A stretch of DNA of 64,000 nucleotides from Paenibacillus sp. 32O-W (GTDB lineage Bacteria > Bacillota > Bacilli > Paenibacillales > NBRC-103111). Location: positions 1 through 64,000 of the forward strand of contig NZ_VEGP01000014.1 in assembly GCF_007679495.1 (NCBI RefSeq), written 5' to 3'. A model generated the notes under the pieces. The model did not search any database and was not told the DNA's origin. It was given only the letters and a program-made list of their open reading frames with translations. This document shows, piece by piece, positions 7,934 to 17,798 of this stretch. Position numbers and translations under genes: made by a program. Within the stretch, counting starts at the first letter, position 1, and each line of letters opens with the position of its first letter.

Positions 7934-9088
7934 ATGTTTTACTTTAATATATACTCGATGATGGGGTTGGCCGGCATGATTGCCGCCCTGCTGCTGACCC
8001 GCCGATGGAAGGATAACAAACGCATTTTGCTCCTTCTGTTTAATTGTGGCTTTTTGCTTGTGTTCAACTACAAGCTTTTTTTGTTCTATGCCGCTTATAC
8101 GGTTCTGAATTATCTGGGCTATTCTTTGCTGTGCCGGGTTACCTTCGCCCGTTTGGCCTGGTTCATCGGTTTCATTGCCGCCAACATCGGTATAGTGTCG
8201 CTGACCCGGTTTATGGAATATGGTTGGCTGGAGCATCCGATAGCCAATCTGATTGTCACGATCGGACTGGTTTATAATGTGCTGAAGGTAATCGACGCTT
8301 ATTACTTCGCCTATTTTTTCCGCAAGGATGGACAAGTTCCGGCTCTGGATTACGCCAATTTTATTCTGTTTATCCCCACCTTCACTTCCGGCCCGATTCT
8401 GCGATTCCGCGATTTTATTGCAGACAGTAAGAAGCCTTACACGGTGGATTCGGCGTTAATCGAGTCGTCCGTCAAGCGGATTATTCTCGGCTTGTTCAAA
8501 GCGGTCGTCGTCGCCTTTTACATGAGAACCGTCTTTGATTATATAGCGGGACAGGAACTATTGTTCTACCATTCCATCTTCCTGCTGTTCTGGTTCTATC
8601 TGTTGATCTACGTCGACTTCTCGGGGTACTCGGACATCGCCATCGGCTTCGGACGACTGCTCGGCTATCAAATTCCGGAAAACTTCAAGAAGCCGTTCCT
8701 GTCTCCATCCATGACGCAGTTTTGGCGCAACTGGCACGCATCCTTGGGGGATTGGTTTCGAGAGCATATCTTCATGTTCTTCTCACGCAAAGCGATCTCC
8801 AAGTGGACCGGTGCCTACTTGTCCCTGTTAATTATGACGCTGATCGGACTTTGGCACGGTTATACTTGGCCTTACTTTCTATACGGACTCTACCATGGCG
8901 GCCTGATGGCGTTGGAAAACCTGTTCGGCTTGTCCCTGGTTAACAAGAAGAAGTCCTCGAAAACCTACTATTATTTCCGTGTGGTCTGCACTCAAATATT
9001 GGTCGCCATCTCGGTCATCGTTTATTCCGGAAACATCGACATCGTAATGAAAATCTACAAGGGTCTTCTTTCCTTTCCTTCTTTTTGA
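7934..9088 (+). CDS. DltB-like MBOAT O-acyltransferase
   Basis: 384 residues with about ten membrane helices. MBOAT hallmarks are present: YVDFSGYSDIAIGFGRLLG, then NFKKPFLSPSMTQFWRNWHASL, and the catalytic histidine His308 in IGLWHGYTW. GAGGGAG lies 8 bases before ATG 7934. In the Dlt pathway DltB moves the amino acid from the loaded carrier protein across the membrane. With the carrier protein, ligase, microprotein and SGNH protein beside it, the same job is inferred here. It could also belong to the wider alginate O-acetylase branch of MBOAT, but the carrier protein favours an aminoacyl donor. Confidence 0.88.
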   Translation: MFYFNIYSMMGLAGMIAALLLTRRWKDNKRILLLLFNCGFLLVFNYKLFLFYAAYTVLNYLGYSLLCRVTFARLAWFIGFIAANIGIVSLTRFMEYGWLEHPIANLIVTIGLVYNVLKVIDAYYFAYFFRKDGQVPALDYANFILFIPTFTSGPILRFRDFIADSKKPYTVDSALIESSVKRIILGLFKAVVVAFYMRTVFDYIAGQELLFYHSIFLLFWFYLLIYVDFSGYSDIAIGFGRLLGYQIPENFKKPFLSPSMTQFWRNWHASLGDWFREHIFMFFSRKAISKWTGAYLSLLIMTLIGLWHGYTWPYFLYGLYHGGLMALENLFGLSLVNKKKSSKTYYYFRVVCTQILVAISVIVYSGNIDIVMKIYKGLLSFPSF

Positions 9089-9239
9089 CAGAGGAGGATG
9101 ATATAATGAATTTGATTTGCCCCAACCTGTAAACACCTTAGACGATAGAGGATTCTATGCACCGGGTAGTTTCGCCAGCTACTTATGGTATCAGCGGAAT
9201 CCTTGTTTCAGCTTCACATTATCACGGGAGGTGCCCAGT

Positions 9240-10208
9240 ATGAAATTGGGAGTTTTTACAGTACTATTTTCGCAGAAGCCATTGGAAGAAGCCCTGGATT
9301 ACATTGCGTCCAAAGGATTGGATGCGGTCGAGATCGGAACCGGCGGCTATCCGGGTAACAGCCACTGCGATCCTGATGTTCTGCTTAACGATGCAGCCAA
9401 GCTTAAGCAATTCAAGCAGGCCGTAGAATCGCGGGGATTAATAATCAGTGCCCTGAGCTGCCATTCGAATCCGCTTCATCCTCAGAAGCCGGTGGCCAAG
9501 GAAGCCCAAGAACTGATAACGAAAACGATTCAACTTGCCGAAAAGCTGGAGGTCCCCGTAGTCAACACCTTCTCCGGCTGTCCGGGAGACCACGAGGATG
9601 CAAAATACCCGAATTGGCCGGTCGCCCCTTGGCCTAACGATTATCAGGAAATTTTGAAGTGGCAGTGGGAAAATAAAGTCATTCCTTACTGGACGGAGGT
9701 TGGTAAATTCGCCTCTGAACGGAATGTGAAGATCGGCTTGGAGCTGCACGGCGGTTTCTCCGTACATACTCCGGCTACGATGCTTCGTCTTAGGGAGGCT
9801 GCAGGGGAAGCGATTGGAGCCAACCTCGACCCCAGCCATATGTGGTGGCAAGGAATTGACCCGGTGCAGGCGGTTCTTATTCTCGGCAAAGCCGGAGCGA
9901 TCCACCATTTCCATGCGAAGGATACTTCGATGGATACGAACAACGTCAATATGCACGGAGTTACCGATATGCAATCCTATACCCAGATGCTGGATCGGGC
10001 ATGGCAATTCCGCACCGTCGGTTTCGGCCACGATCTGAAAACCTGGGCAGACATTATCAGCGCTCTTCGTCTGGTCAACTACGATTATGTTGTCAGCATC
10101 GAACATGAGGATGGCCTGATGTCGATCGATGAAGGCTTTACCAAAGCTGTGCAAAACCTTCAACAGGTGCTTATCAAGGAGCCGTTAACGGAGATGTGGT
10201 GGGTGTAA
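9240..10208 (+). CDS. sugar phosphate isomerase/epimerase-like TIM barrel protein
   Basis: 322 residues from ATG 9240 with GGGAGGTG seven bases upstream; a longer in-frame reading from 9117 has no ribosome binding site. The text MKLGVFTVLFSQ, LDAVEIGTGGYPGN, IGLELHGGFSVHT, ANLDPSHMWWQG, IHHFHAKD and VVSIEHEDG gives the Glu, Asp, His and Glu metal ligands of the xylose isomerase-like AP endonuclease 2 superfamily. The substrate is unknown; such proteins often act in inositol or sugar-acid catabolism. It lies 151 bases after the MBOAT gene on the same strand, and a separate promoter is possible, so a link with the operon is not established. Confidence 0.8.
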   Translation: MKLGVFTVLFSQKPLEEALDYIASKGLDAVEIGTGGYPGNSHCDPDVLLNDAAKLKQFKQAVESRGLIISALSCHSNPLHPQKPVAKEAQELITKTIQLAEKLEVPVVNTFSGCPGDHEDAKYPNWPVAPWPNDYQEILKWQWENKVIPYWTEVGKFASERNVKIGLELHGGFSVHTPATMLRLREAAGEAIGANLDPSHMWWQGIDPVQAVLILGKAGAIHHFHAKDTSMDTNNVNMHGVTDMQSYTQMLDRAWQFRTVGFGHDLKTWADIISALRLVNYDYVVSIEHEDGLMSIDEGFTKAVQNLQQVLIKEPLTEMWWV

Positions 10209-10294
10209 AGAGAGCAGATCTATTATGAGGCTCTCGAGGTAAAGCGAGCGGGCTCTCTTACTCTACTTTTTGCAAGCAACCCATATTGTCTATC

Positions 10295-10524
10295 AAGGAT
10301 AAACCGCTGTCTCCGTCCTTTGGACGGGCGTGTTTACCGATGAAATATAAAAAAAGCTCTTAACGGAGCCTCTTCGAAGATGAATAACCCGGTTTTAAAG
10401 GTAGCTTTTTATGCCAATTAGAAAGTTTGGTTCCATTTTTAATGCTTTAATGAACTTTAACTTTCTAATGTGGTAAGATCAGGTATAAGATGAAACTCTT
10501 ATACTTTCTTATATTTAAATAAAG
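10295..10524. repeat. dispersed repeat, copy A (split into two arms)
   Basis: The left arm 10295-10350 (AAGGATAAACCGCTGT..., CGTCCTTTGGACGGGCGTGT, TTACCGATGAAATATAA) and the right arm 10482-10524 (GGTATAAGATGAAACTC, CTTATACTTTCTTATATTT) match the contiguous copy at 35387-35492. In this copy about 130 bases separate the arms. The 384-base region 10209-10592 holds no gene that I can support; besides this repeat it has the inverted repeat at 10417-10469 and the terminator at 10522-10557. Confidence 0.75.
10417..10469. repeat. perfect 11-bp inverted repeat inside the split copy A
   Basis: ATTAGAAAGTT (10417-10427) and AACTTTCTAAT (10459-10469) form a stem with a 31-base spacer. It lies in the extra sequence between the two arms of copy A and may be the core of a small inserted element. 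Confidence 0.5.
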
Positions 10525-10557
10525 AACCCTCTAATCTGTAAAGATTAAAGGGTTCTT
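10522..10557 (-). terminator. terminator of the small membrane protein gene
   Basis: A long stem with arms AAGAACCCTCTAATCT and AGATTAAAGGGTTCTT, followed on the minus strand by TTTATTTAAAT. It lies 35 bases beyond the stop codon of the gene at 10593-10811. Confidence 0.8.
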
Positions 10558-10592
10558 CTATGTGTTCATTGCCGCTGGATGAAAAGCGGGCA

Positions 10593-10811
10593 TCAGCCCA
10601 TCCAGCCTTTAATCATAACGATGTCCATGAATACAAACACGCCTAAGCTGATAACTGTGAATCCGATAGCGAATAAATTCTTGCGTGGTGCTGCCAGCAG
10701 TCTCACAAGACCGATAGCAATAATAACCGTTATGATCAAGACAAAAATATCAAAAAAAGTAAATGTGCTGGTGGATTGTGCAGCCGCTTCCGCCCCTTCT
10801 GCCAGAAACAT
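10593..10811 (-). CDS. small two-helix membrane protein (DUF2759-like)
   Basis: 72 residues with two membrane helices (about residues 18-41 and 48-68). Between them is the basic loop APRKNLFAIGF. The pattern of a short hydrophobic protein with K-N-x-F-A-x-G-F resembles the DUF2759 family of Bacillales; the assignment is from memory of the pattern and is tentative. Function is unknown. AAGGAGG lies upstream of the ATG, and the gene has its own terminator, so it is a single-gene unit downstream of uvrA. Confidence 0.6.
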   Translation of the reverse strand: MFLAEGAEAAAQSTSTFTFFDIFVLIITVIIAIGLVRLLAAPRKNLFAIGFTVISLGVFVFMDIVMIKGWMG

Positions 10812-11001
10812 CGATAGTCCTCCTTATCATACCTTATCTTATCTTATGTTATCTTCTGAGAAGCAATGTTGCAAGTCCTTTATTTGAACTGTAACAACAT
10901 TGTCACCTTTATTATAATCGATCTATGGCACTCCTATCCTTTATAACCAAAAGTGCACAGATCTCATACAGGCTTTACGGTTTAGTCTCTTGAAGGTTGG
11001 A

Positions 11002-13887
11002 TTATACGATCGCATCCTCTTTTTCCAGATAAGGTTCAGTGGAAGCTTCCTCCGTGCGTTTTCTATCCCGCTCCAAAATAGGCTTCAAATACTTCCCGGT
11101 ATACGACTGCTCTGATTTCACAACCTGCTCCGGCGTCCCTTGAGCAATTATCGTCCCTCCGCGGTTACCTCCCTCCGGCCCCAGGTCGATAATATAGTCC
11201 GCCGTCTTGATGACATCGAGATTATGCTCGATGACAATGACCGATTCCCCGTTGTCCACCAATCGGTGAAGGACTTTAAGCAGACGGTCGATATCGTGGA
11301 TATGAAGGCCAGTCGTAGGTTCATCCAAGATATAGATGGATTTGCCGGTGTTCCTCCGGTACAGCTCCGCAGCCAGCTTCACCCGCTGGGCTTCTCCGCC
11401 CGACAAGGTTGTCGCAGGCTGGCCTAATTTCATATAGCCCAGTCCTACATCAAGCAAGGTTTGAATCTTGCGATGAATTCGGGGAATATTTCTGAAGAAC
11501 TCGCAGGCATCCTCGATAGTCAATTCCAGAATCTCGGCAATATTCTTCCCCTTATATTTAATCTCCAGGGTTTCCCGGTTGTATCTCTTGCCTTTGCACA
11601 CTTCACAAGGAACGTAAACATCCGGAAGGAAGTGCATTTCAATCTTGATTATCCCGTCTCCACGGCAGGCTTCACAGCGTCCTCCCTTGACGTTAAAGCT
11701 GAACCGCCCCTTCTTGTATCCACGAACCTTAGCTTCCGTTGTTGCAGCGAATACGTCCCGAATATCGTCAAAGACACCAGTATATGTCGCCGGATTGGAA
11801 CGGGGGGTCCGGCCAATCGGAGATTGGTCAATGTCGATGACCTTCTCGACGTGCTCAAGTCCCTTGATCTCTTTAAAATAACCTGGCCTTACTTTGGCGC
11901 CGTTTAAATCTCTCGCTAAGGCTTTATACAGAATTTCATTAATGAGAGTGCTCTTCCCGGAGCCGGAAACTCCTGTTATGCAGGTGAAAGTACCAAGCGG
12001 AACCTTTAAGTTAACGCTTCGCAGATTGTTCTCTTTAGCGCCTTTGACCTCGAGCCACTTGCCATTGGGCTTCCTGCGTTCCAGAGGTACCGGAATGAAT
12101 CTGCGGCCGCTTAAATATTGGCCCGTCAGGGACTTCGCATCCTTCATCACTTCCTCAGGCGTTCCTTGAGCCACAACCTGTCCGCCATGAATACCCGCTC
12201 CCGGACCTATATCGATAATATAGTCGGCGGCCAGCATAGTATCCTCGTCATGCTCGACAACAATTAACGTATTTCCCAGATTCCGCATATGCTCCAGTGT
12301 CTTAATGAGGCGGTCGTTATCCCGTTGATGGAGACCGATGCTAGGCTCATCCAGAATATACAGCACCCCCATAAGACTGGACCCGATTTGGGTAGCCAGC
12401 CGGATCCGTTGGGCTTCTCCGCCGGACAAGGTTCCTGCCGACCGGCTTAATGTCAGGTAATCCAGCCCGACATTAACGAGAAAGCCCAACCGGGAATTGA
12501 TTTCCTTCAGAATCAAGTTGGAGATCGTCTGTTCTTTCTCGCTTAATTTCAAATCGCTAAAAAACTGCTGCGCTTCACCGACCGAGAGTTGAGTCGCATA
12601 AGCTATATTCTTGCCGTTGATGGTTACCGCCAGAGACTCCGGCTTAAGGCGGTCCCCTTTACACTTGCTGCATGGCTTGGCGCTCATATAGGATTCTATA
12701 TGCTCGCGGATTCCGTCGGATGCGGTTTCCCGATATCTTCTCTCCAGATTGTGTATAATCCCCTCGAAGGGAACCAGCGCTTCCTTCGACCTTCCAAACT
12801 CATTCTCATAGCGAAAACGAACCCTCTCTCCATTCGTGCCGTGGAGAATGATCTTCATCTGTTCATCGGTTAATTCGGATACCGGAACCTCTCTTGGTAT
12901 ATTAAAGTGCTCGCATACGGCGGCCAAAAATTGCGGGTAATAATTCGAAGTGCTCCCCGCCCATGCGGCAAACGCCCCATCCTCAATCGATTTCGAAGGA
13001 TCGGGGACAAGCAGGTCCGGGTCTACGATCATTTGGTTGCCGAGACCGTCACATTCCGGACAAGCGCCGAACGGACTGTTGAAGGAGAACATGCGCGGAG
13101 CGAGCTCCTCCATGCTGAACCCGCATTCGGGGCAGGCCAGGTTCTGGCTGAACAGCAGCTCCTCCTGGTCTATAATATCGACCAGCACTCGGCCATCCGC
13201 CAACTTAAGTGCCGTCTCCAACGAGTCAGCGAGGCGGGTTTCTACCCCCTCCTTGACGACAATGCGGTCGACCACCACTTCAATAGAATGCTTCTTGTTC
13301 TTCTCCAGCTCGATCTTCTCGGAGAGTTCCCTGATCTCTCCGTTTACACGAACACGGACGAATCCTTGCTTCTGAATATCCGAGAGCAGCTTTACATGCT
13401 CGCCCTTTCTCCCGGAAACGAGAGGGGCTAAGATTTGCAATCGGGTCCGTTCCGGATAGTCCATAATCCGGTCCACCATGTGCTCAATGGTTTGCGCCGT
13501 AATCTCAACCCCATGCACAGGGCAATGTGGACGGCCGATACGGGCAAACAACAGACGCAAATAGTCATAAATCTCCGTTACGGTCCCTACGGTGGAGCGA
13601 GGATTCCGGCTCGTCGTCTTCTGATCGATTGAAATCGCAGGAGATAGTCCGTCAATGGAATCGACATCCGGCTTATCCATTTGTCCGAGAAATTGTCTGG
13701 CGTAGGCGGACAGAGACTCGACATATCTTCTCTGTCCCTCCGCATAGATCGTGTCGAAGGCGAGAGAGGATTTGCCTGAGCCGCTTAACCCGGTCAGAAC
13801 TACGAACCGATCTCTCGGAATGGTGACATCTATATTTTTTAAATTATGGGCTCGCGCCCCTTTAATGACGATATGATCACTTGCCAT
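11002..13887 (-). CDS. uvrA: excinuclease ABC subunit A
   Basis: 961 residues from ATG 13887, preceded by AAGAGGAGG. An in-frame upstream extension to 13935 has no ribosome binding site. Two ABC ATPase units are visible: Walker [10 protein letters not shown] near the N-terminus and GVSGSGKST near residue 645, with signature LSGGEAQR in each half. Zinc-binding cysteines occur as CPECGFSME...CPECDG and CEACRGDG...CEVCKG. UvrA recognises DNA lesions and loads UvrB in nucleotide excision repair. It lies 87 bases after uvrB in one operon, under the LexA-type control described at 16083. Full length for the family. Confidence 0.98.
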   Translation of the reverse strand: MASDHIVIKGARAHNLKNIDVTIPRDRFVVLTGLSGSGKSSLAFDTIYAEGQRRYVESLSAYARQFLGQMDKPDVDSIDGLSPAISIDQKTTSRNPRSTVGTVTEIYDYLRLLFARIGRPHCPVHGVEITAQTIEHMVDRIMDYPERTRLQILAPLVSGRKGEHVKLLSDIQKQGFVRVRVNGEIRELSEKIELEKNKKHSIEVVVDRIVVKEGVETRLADSLETALKLADGRVLVDIIDQEELLFSQNLACPECGFSMEELAPRMFSFNSPFGACPECDGLGNQMIVDPDLLVPDPSKSIEDGAFAAWAGSTSNYYPQFLAAVCEHFNIPREVPVSELTDEQMKIILHGTNGERVRFRYENEFGRSKEALVPFEGIIHNLERRYRETASDGIREHIESYMSAKPCSKCKGDRLKPESLAVTINGKNIAYATQLSVGEAQQFFSDLKLSEKEQTISNLILKEINSRLGFLVNVGLDYLTLSRSAGTLSGGEAQRIRLATQIGSSLMGVLYILDEPSIGLHQRDNDRLIKTLEHMRNLGNTLIVVEHDEDTMLAADYIIDIGPGAGIHGGQVVAQGTPEEVMKDAKSLTGQYLSGRRFIPVPLERRKPNGKWLEVKGAKENNLRSVNLKVPLGTFTCITGVSGSGKSTLINEILYKALARDLNGAKVRPGYFKEIKGLEHVEKVIDIDQSPIGRTPRSNPATYTGVFDDIRDVFAATTEAKVRGYKKGRFSFNVKGGRCEACRGDGIIKIEMHFLPDVYVPCEVCKGKRYNRETLEIKYKGKNIAEILELTIEDACEFFRNIPRIHRKIQTLLDVGLGYMKLGQPATTLSGGEAQRVKLAAELYRRNTGKSIYILDEPTTGLHIHDIDRLLKVLHRLVDNGESVIVIEHNLDVIKTADYIIDLGPEGGNRGGTIIAQGTPEQVVKSEQSYTGKYLKPILERDRKRTEEASTEPYLEKEDAIV

Positions 13888-13974
13888 GTGAATCCTCCTC
13901 TTAAGGAATGCCCTCTCCACTATATCAAAGCACATTGGCTATTTCTTTCACTGACCTCAGGCGGGTAAATCGTA

Positions 13975-15972
13975 TCAGGATTGAGCCTTCAGTTCCAGAA
14001 TGGCATCCCGCAGCTCTGCTGCCCGTTCGAACTGCAAACTCTTGGCGGCTTCCTTCATTTCCGCTTCCAGCCGCTCAATCAGTGCCGCGCGGTCCTTCTT
14101 CGACATCTTGTCGGCCCTTACCTCGGCCAGATAATCGGCTTTCTGCTCGGCTACCTTCGTTGCCTCAATCACTTCGCGGACCTTCTTCTGGATGGTCTGT
14201 GGAGTGATTCCGTGACGCTCATTATAGGCGATCTGAATCGCGCGGCGGCGTTCGGTCTCCTGGATTGCTTTAGTCATCGAGTCCGTATATTTATCCGCGT
14301 ACATGATAACCTTGCCTTCCGAGTTCCGGGCAGCACGGCCGATCGTCTGGATCAGGGAACGCTCCGCACGCAGAAACCCTTCCTTGTCGGCATCCAGAAT
14401 AGCAACCAGCGAGACCTCCGGCAAGTCAAGGCCTTCCCTCAGCAGATTAATACCTACCAGCACGTGGAATGTTCCGACCCGCAGATCCCGCAAGATCTGC
14501 ATCCGCTCAAGCGTCTTGATGTCGGAGTGCAGATAGCGAACCTTAATCCCGATTTCCTTCAAATAATCAGTCAAATCCTCGGCCATTTTCTTGGTCAAGG
14601 TCGTTACGAGCACTCTCTCGTCCTTCCGAATTCTCTCCTGGATCTCTTCGATTAAATCGTCAATTTGACCCTCGGTTGGCCTTACCTCAATGATCGGGTC
14701 GAGCAATCCGGTAGGACGGATAATTTGCTCGATCATTTCCGGGCAGTGCTCGATCTCATAAGGACCCGGAGTCGCCGAAATGTACAGCGCCTGTTTAACC
14801 TTGCTCTCGAATTCCTCAAAACGGAGCGGGCGGTTGTCCAGCGCCGACGGCAGCCTAAAGCCGTGCTCCACCAGTACTTCCTTCCGGGCTCTGTCTCCGT
14901 TATACATTCCACGAATTTGCGGGAGGGTGACATGGGACTCATCGACTACCACCAGCATATCCTCCGGGAAATAATCAAACAGCGTATACGGCGTCGCTCC
15001 CCGCTCGCGGAACGTAAGCGGCCCGGAATAGTTCTCGATTCCCGAGCAGAAGCCCATCTCCTGCATCATTTCGATATCGTAGCGGGTTCTTTGTTCAAGT
15101 CTCTGCGCCTCGAGTAGCTTGCCTTGACTACGAAACTCGGCCAGCCGCTCCTCCAGCTCCCGTTCAATATCAACTAGCGCCCGCTTCATCGTGTCCTCGT
15201 GCGTGACAAAGTGAGAAGCCGGGAAGATCGCGATATGTTCTCTCTCGCCGAGAATTTCGCCCGTAAGCACATCAATCTCGGTAATCCGTTCAATCTCGTC
15301 CCCGAAGAGCTCTACCCGCACCGCATGCTCGCTGCGCGAGGCCGGGAAAATCTCGACCACATCCCCGCGAACCCGGAAGGTGCCGCGGACAAAATTGATA
15401 TCGTTGCGCTGATACTGGATATCCACCAGCCTGTGCAATATCTGATTTCTCGGCAGCTCCATTCCTACTCTTAAGGAAAGCAAAAGATCCCGGTACTCCA
15501 TTGGAGAACCGAGTCCATAAATACACGACACGCTCGCCACGATAATGACGTCACGCCGTTCGAACAGCGCACTTGTAGCAGAGTGCCGAAGCTTATCAAT
15601 TTCGTCGTTGATGCTCGAATCCTTCTCAATATAAGTATCGGAAGAGGGAATATAAGCCTCTGGTTGATAGTAATCGTAGTAGCTTACGAAATATTCTACG
15701 GCATTGTTCGGGAAGAATTCCTTGAATTCACTGCAAAGCTGTGCCGCTAAAGTCTTGTTATGGGCAATGACCAGAGTCGGCCGGTTCAACCGCGCAATAA
15801 CCTGAGCCGCGGTAAACGTCTTACCGGTTCCGGTCGCTCCGAGCAGGGTCTGATGTCTTCTCCCGCTCTGAATGCTTTGCACAATCTTCTCAATGGCCTG
15901 CGGCTGGTCCCCCTGCGGCTGGAAGTCGGAGACCAGCTCAAATTTCTTATTGCTTAATATGAGATCGCTCAT
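13975..15972 (-). CDS. uvrB: excinuclease ABC subunit B
   Basis: 665 residues. Walker A is [14 protein letters not shown] (residues about 42-55), the beta-hairpin region reads [12 protein letters not shown], the helicase motif VVDESH follows, and a C-terminal UVR domain ([22 protein letters not shown]) binds UvrC. ACGGAGG lies before ATG 15972. UvrB verifies damage and recruits UvrC. It is the first gene of uvrBA; promoter and an SOS-box-like palindrome lie at 16083-16129. Length is typical for the family. Confidence 0.98.
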   Translation of the reverse strand: MSDLILSNKKFELVSDFQPQGDQPQAIEKIVQSIQSGRRHQTLLGATGTGKTFTAAQVIARLNRPTLVIAHNKTLAAQLCSEFKEFFPNNAVEYFVSYYDYYQPEAYIPSSDTYIEKDSSINDEIDKLRHSATSALFERRDVIIVASVSCIYGLGSPMEYRDLLLSLRVGMELPRNQILHRLVDIQYQRNDINFVRGTFRVRGDVVEIFPASRSEHAVRVELFGDEIERITEIDVLTGEILGEREHIAIFPASHFVTHEDTMKRALVDIERELEERLAEFRSQGKLLEAQRLEQRTRYDIEMMQEMGFCSGIENYSGPLTFRERGATPYTLFDYFPEDMLVVVDESHVTLPQIRGMYNGDRARKEVLVEHGFRLPSALDNRPLRFEEFESKVKQALYISATPGPYEIEHCPEMIEQIIRPTGLLDPIIEVRPTEGQIDDLIEEIQERIRKDERVLVTTLTKKMAEDLTDYLKEIGIKVRYLHSDIKTLERMQILRDLRVGTFHVLVGINLLREGLDLPEVSLVAILDADKEGFLRAERSLIQTIGRAARNSEGKVIMYADKYTDSMTKAIQETERRRAIQIAYNERHGITPQTIQKKVREVIEATKVAEQKADYLAEVRADKMSKKDRAALIERLEAEMKEAAKSLQFERAAELRDAILELKAQS

Positions 15973-16082
15973 AAGAATCCTCCGTTAAATTCGGAATGCG
16001 ATTTCCTCTAAACTTTTACACATTGGCGGTCGATAAAAAGGATAGAAAACGGCAACTGCCGTTTATCATGTGTTGAAATATA

Positions 16083-16129
16083 GGAATGTTTGTTCCTACT
16101 ATTATACCTTGTTTGCAACCGAGTTGCAA
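16083..16129 (-). promoter_or_regulatory. uvrBA promoter with LexA (DinR) box-like palindrome
   Basis: On the minus strand: TTGCAA (16129-16124), 17 bases, TATAAT (16106-16101), then GGAACAAACATTCC (16096-16083) at the expected start site. The Bacillus LexA box is GAACNNNNGTTC; this site has one mismatch (ATTC for GTTC). A hairpin with arms AAACGGC/GCCGTTT at 16048-16065 lies in the leader. This arrangement fits DNA-damage control of uvrBA. Confidence 0.75.
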
Positions 16130-16189
16130 ATCAAGATTGGTTCCTTATCCTCCCAACTATTATAAGCTGAACTAGGAGTGGTATCTATC

Positions 16190-16981
16190 GTGGATTTGAC
16201 AACAATTATTGGGCTAATTGTGGGCTTGTTTGCACTGATTATGGGTTATATATGGGATGGCGGTCATTTAAGCGCCTTGTTCGTTCCCAGTGCCTTATTA
16301 ATAGTCGTTGGCGGAACCGTCGGCGCGGTCATCGTCAGCTTCCCCTGGTCCAAGCTCAAGGAACTGCCCAAGGCGATGGGGATGGCTTTTAAAGAACAGA
16401 AGCAAGAAGCAGGAGTCATTATCGACGACATTGTGGAGATGGCGACTATTGCTCGAAGAGAAGGTGTTCTTGCCCTGGAGCAAAGAGCTGTCGAATACCA
16501 TGATCCATTCCTCAAAGACGGATTAATGATGGTTATCGATGGAACGGATCCGGAATTGACCCGCCAAATTCTGGAACTGGAGATGGATGCGCTCGAAGCC
16601 CGCCACGAAGGATACGCGAAAATATTCGAATCGGCCGGAGGATTCGCTCCGACAATGGGGATTGTCGGTACCGTTATGGGCCTTATTCACGTTCTCGGCA
16701 GCCTCAGCGATCCGGATTCCCTAGGTCCCGCGATTGCCGTTGCATTCGCCGCCACTCTATATGGGGTAGCCACGGCAAACGTTGCCTATCTGCCGATAGC
16801 CAACAAAATTAAAGTTCGCAGCAAAGAGCAGATTTCCACTATGGAGCTGATGCTGGAAGGCATCCTGGCACTACAGGCAGGTGAGAATCCTCAGTTAATT
16901 CGCAAAAAGCTGACCTCCTTCCTTCATCAAAAGAAAAACTCAAAAGCGGAAGTAGGTGGAGAATTTGGCGAGGAGAGGTAA
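16190..16981 (+). CDS. motA: flagellar motor stator protein MotA
   Basis: 263 residues from GTG 16190, with AGGAG at 16174-16178. The frame opens earlier, but that GTG at 16178 lies in the ribosome binding site, and MotA proteins begin MDLTTIIGL as here. There are four membrane helices (residues about 3-23, 28-50, 145-165, 175-197), with the cytoplasmic loop containing RREGVLALEQ and the conserved GGFAPTMGIVGTVMGL segment. MotA and MotB form the stator that couples ion flow to flagellar rotation. The gene overlaps motB by 17 bases. Confidence 0.95.
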   Translation: MDLTTIIGLIVGLFALIMGYIWDGGHLSALFVPSALLIVVGGTVGAVIVSFPWSKLKELPKAMGMAFKEQKQEAGVIIDDIVEMATIARREGVLALEQRAVEYHDPFLKDGLMMVIDGTDPELTRQILELEMDALEARHEGYAKIFESAGGFAPTMGIVGTVMGLIHVLGSLSDPDSLGPAIAVAFAATLYGVATANVAYLPIANKIKVRSKEQISTMELMLEGILALQAGENPQLIRKKLTSFLHQKKNSKAEVGGEFGEER

Positions 16982-17714
16982 GAAGCCGGAGGTTCCTGAA
17001 AATCATGAACGATGGTTGATCACATATGCGGACTTGATAACGCTGTTGCTCATTTTCTTTGTCATTATGTACGCTATGAGCAAGGTCGATGAAACCAAAT
17101 ATAACGATCTGGCACAAACTTTGCATCTGCAGTTCAGCAGCAAAGGGGACTCGGTTCTACAACAAGGATCCGGCGTCATCGGCGGAATGGATTCAGGCAA
17201 AGGAAAAGAAGGCAACCTTAAGGATTTCGAGGCTTTCCTGGAGGAAATGGATAAGCGGAAAGAGCAAGGCCTTCAGGACTTGATGAAGATTGTCAATGAA
17301 TACATTGAAGAAGAACAGCTGCAAGACACCGTGTCCATAGGCGACACCCCAAGAGGCGTTGCCATTACCTTGAATGATTTGCTGCTATTTGATTTAGGTA
17401 AGGCTGATCTCAGGGAAAACGCCTATCCGATTCTCGAAAAGTTGGCCAGCTTGTTCCCGACCTTGAATACGAAAATAAGCATCGAAGGACATACCGACGA
17501 CTTGCCGCTGGCGACCGGTGCTTATTATAAAGATAACTGGAGACTCAGCTCCGAAAGATCGCTGTCCGTACTGCGGTACTTCACGAATGAGGCCGGACTG
17601 CCGGAATCGATGTTTCTCTCTACCGCCTATGCGGATACCAAGCCTATCGTTCCTAATACATCCGATGAAAATAGACAAAGGAACCGGCGGGTGGAGATCA
17701 TCGTACTCAGATAA
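16965..17714 (+). CDS. motB: flagellar motor stator protein MotB
   Basis: 249 residues if it starts at TTG 16965 (product begins MARRGKKPEVPENHERW), with AGGTGGAG just upstream; an alternative GTG at 16956 lies in that site. One membrane helix (about residues 22-42) includes YADLITLLL with the ion-binding aspartate. The C-terminal OmpA-like domain binds peptidoglycan: ISIEGHTDDLPL, NWRLSSERSLSVLRYF and NRQRNRRVEI. It is the second gene of motAB. Transcription ends at the hairpin at 17735-17782. Confidence 0.95.
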   Translation: MARRGKKPEVPENHERWLITYADLITLLLIFFVIMYAMSKVDETKYNDLAQTLHLQFSSKGDSVLQQGSGVIGGMDSGKGKEGNLKDFEAFLEEMDKRKEQGLQDLMKIVNEYIEEEQLQDTVSIGDTPRGVAITLNDLLLFDLGKADLRENAYPILEKLASLFPTLNTKISIEGHTDDLPLATGAYYKDNWRLSSERSLSVLRYFTNEAGLPESMFLSTAYADTKPIVPNTSDENRQRNRRVEIIVLR

Positions 17715-17734
17715 TATCGTTACTCGATTGAAAA

Positions 17735-17782
17735 GAAGCGGACAGGAAGACGCTGAAGTTACAATGTCTTCCTGTCCGCTTC
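17735..17782. terminator. bidirectional terminator between motB and the MinJ-like gene
   Basis: A perfect 17-bp stem: GAAGCGGACAGGAAGAC (17735-17751) and its complement (17766-17782). It is followed by ATTATTTAAT on the plus strand and by TTTTCAATC on the minus strand, so it serves both convergent units. Confidence 0.85.
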
Positions 17783-17798
17783 ATTATTTAATCCGCCC

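Noticed and set aside
9085-9107. TTGACA and TATAAT upstream of the TIM-barrel gene
   Set aside because: The spacer is only 11 bases, too short for a sigma-A promoter; the TATAAT alone may still be part of one but no -35 at 17 bases was found.
9106-9132. Eight-codon frame with GAGGAGG before it, possible leader peptide
   Set aside because: Nothing in the codons (no run of one amino acid) and no paired hairpins support attenuation; the GAGGAGG may be a remnant.
16041-16067. Third copy of the dispersed repeat (GGATAGAAAACGGCAACTGCCG)
   Set aside because: Only about 20 bases are similar, and the similarity is explained by a local hairpin AAACGGC/GCCGTTT.
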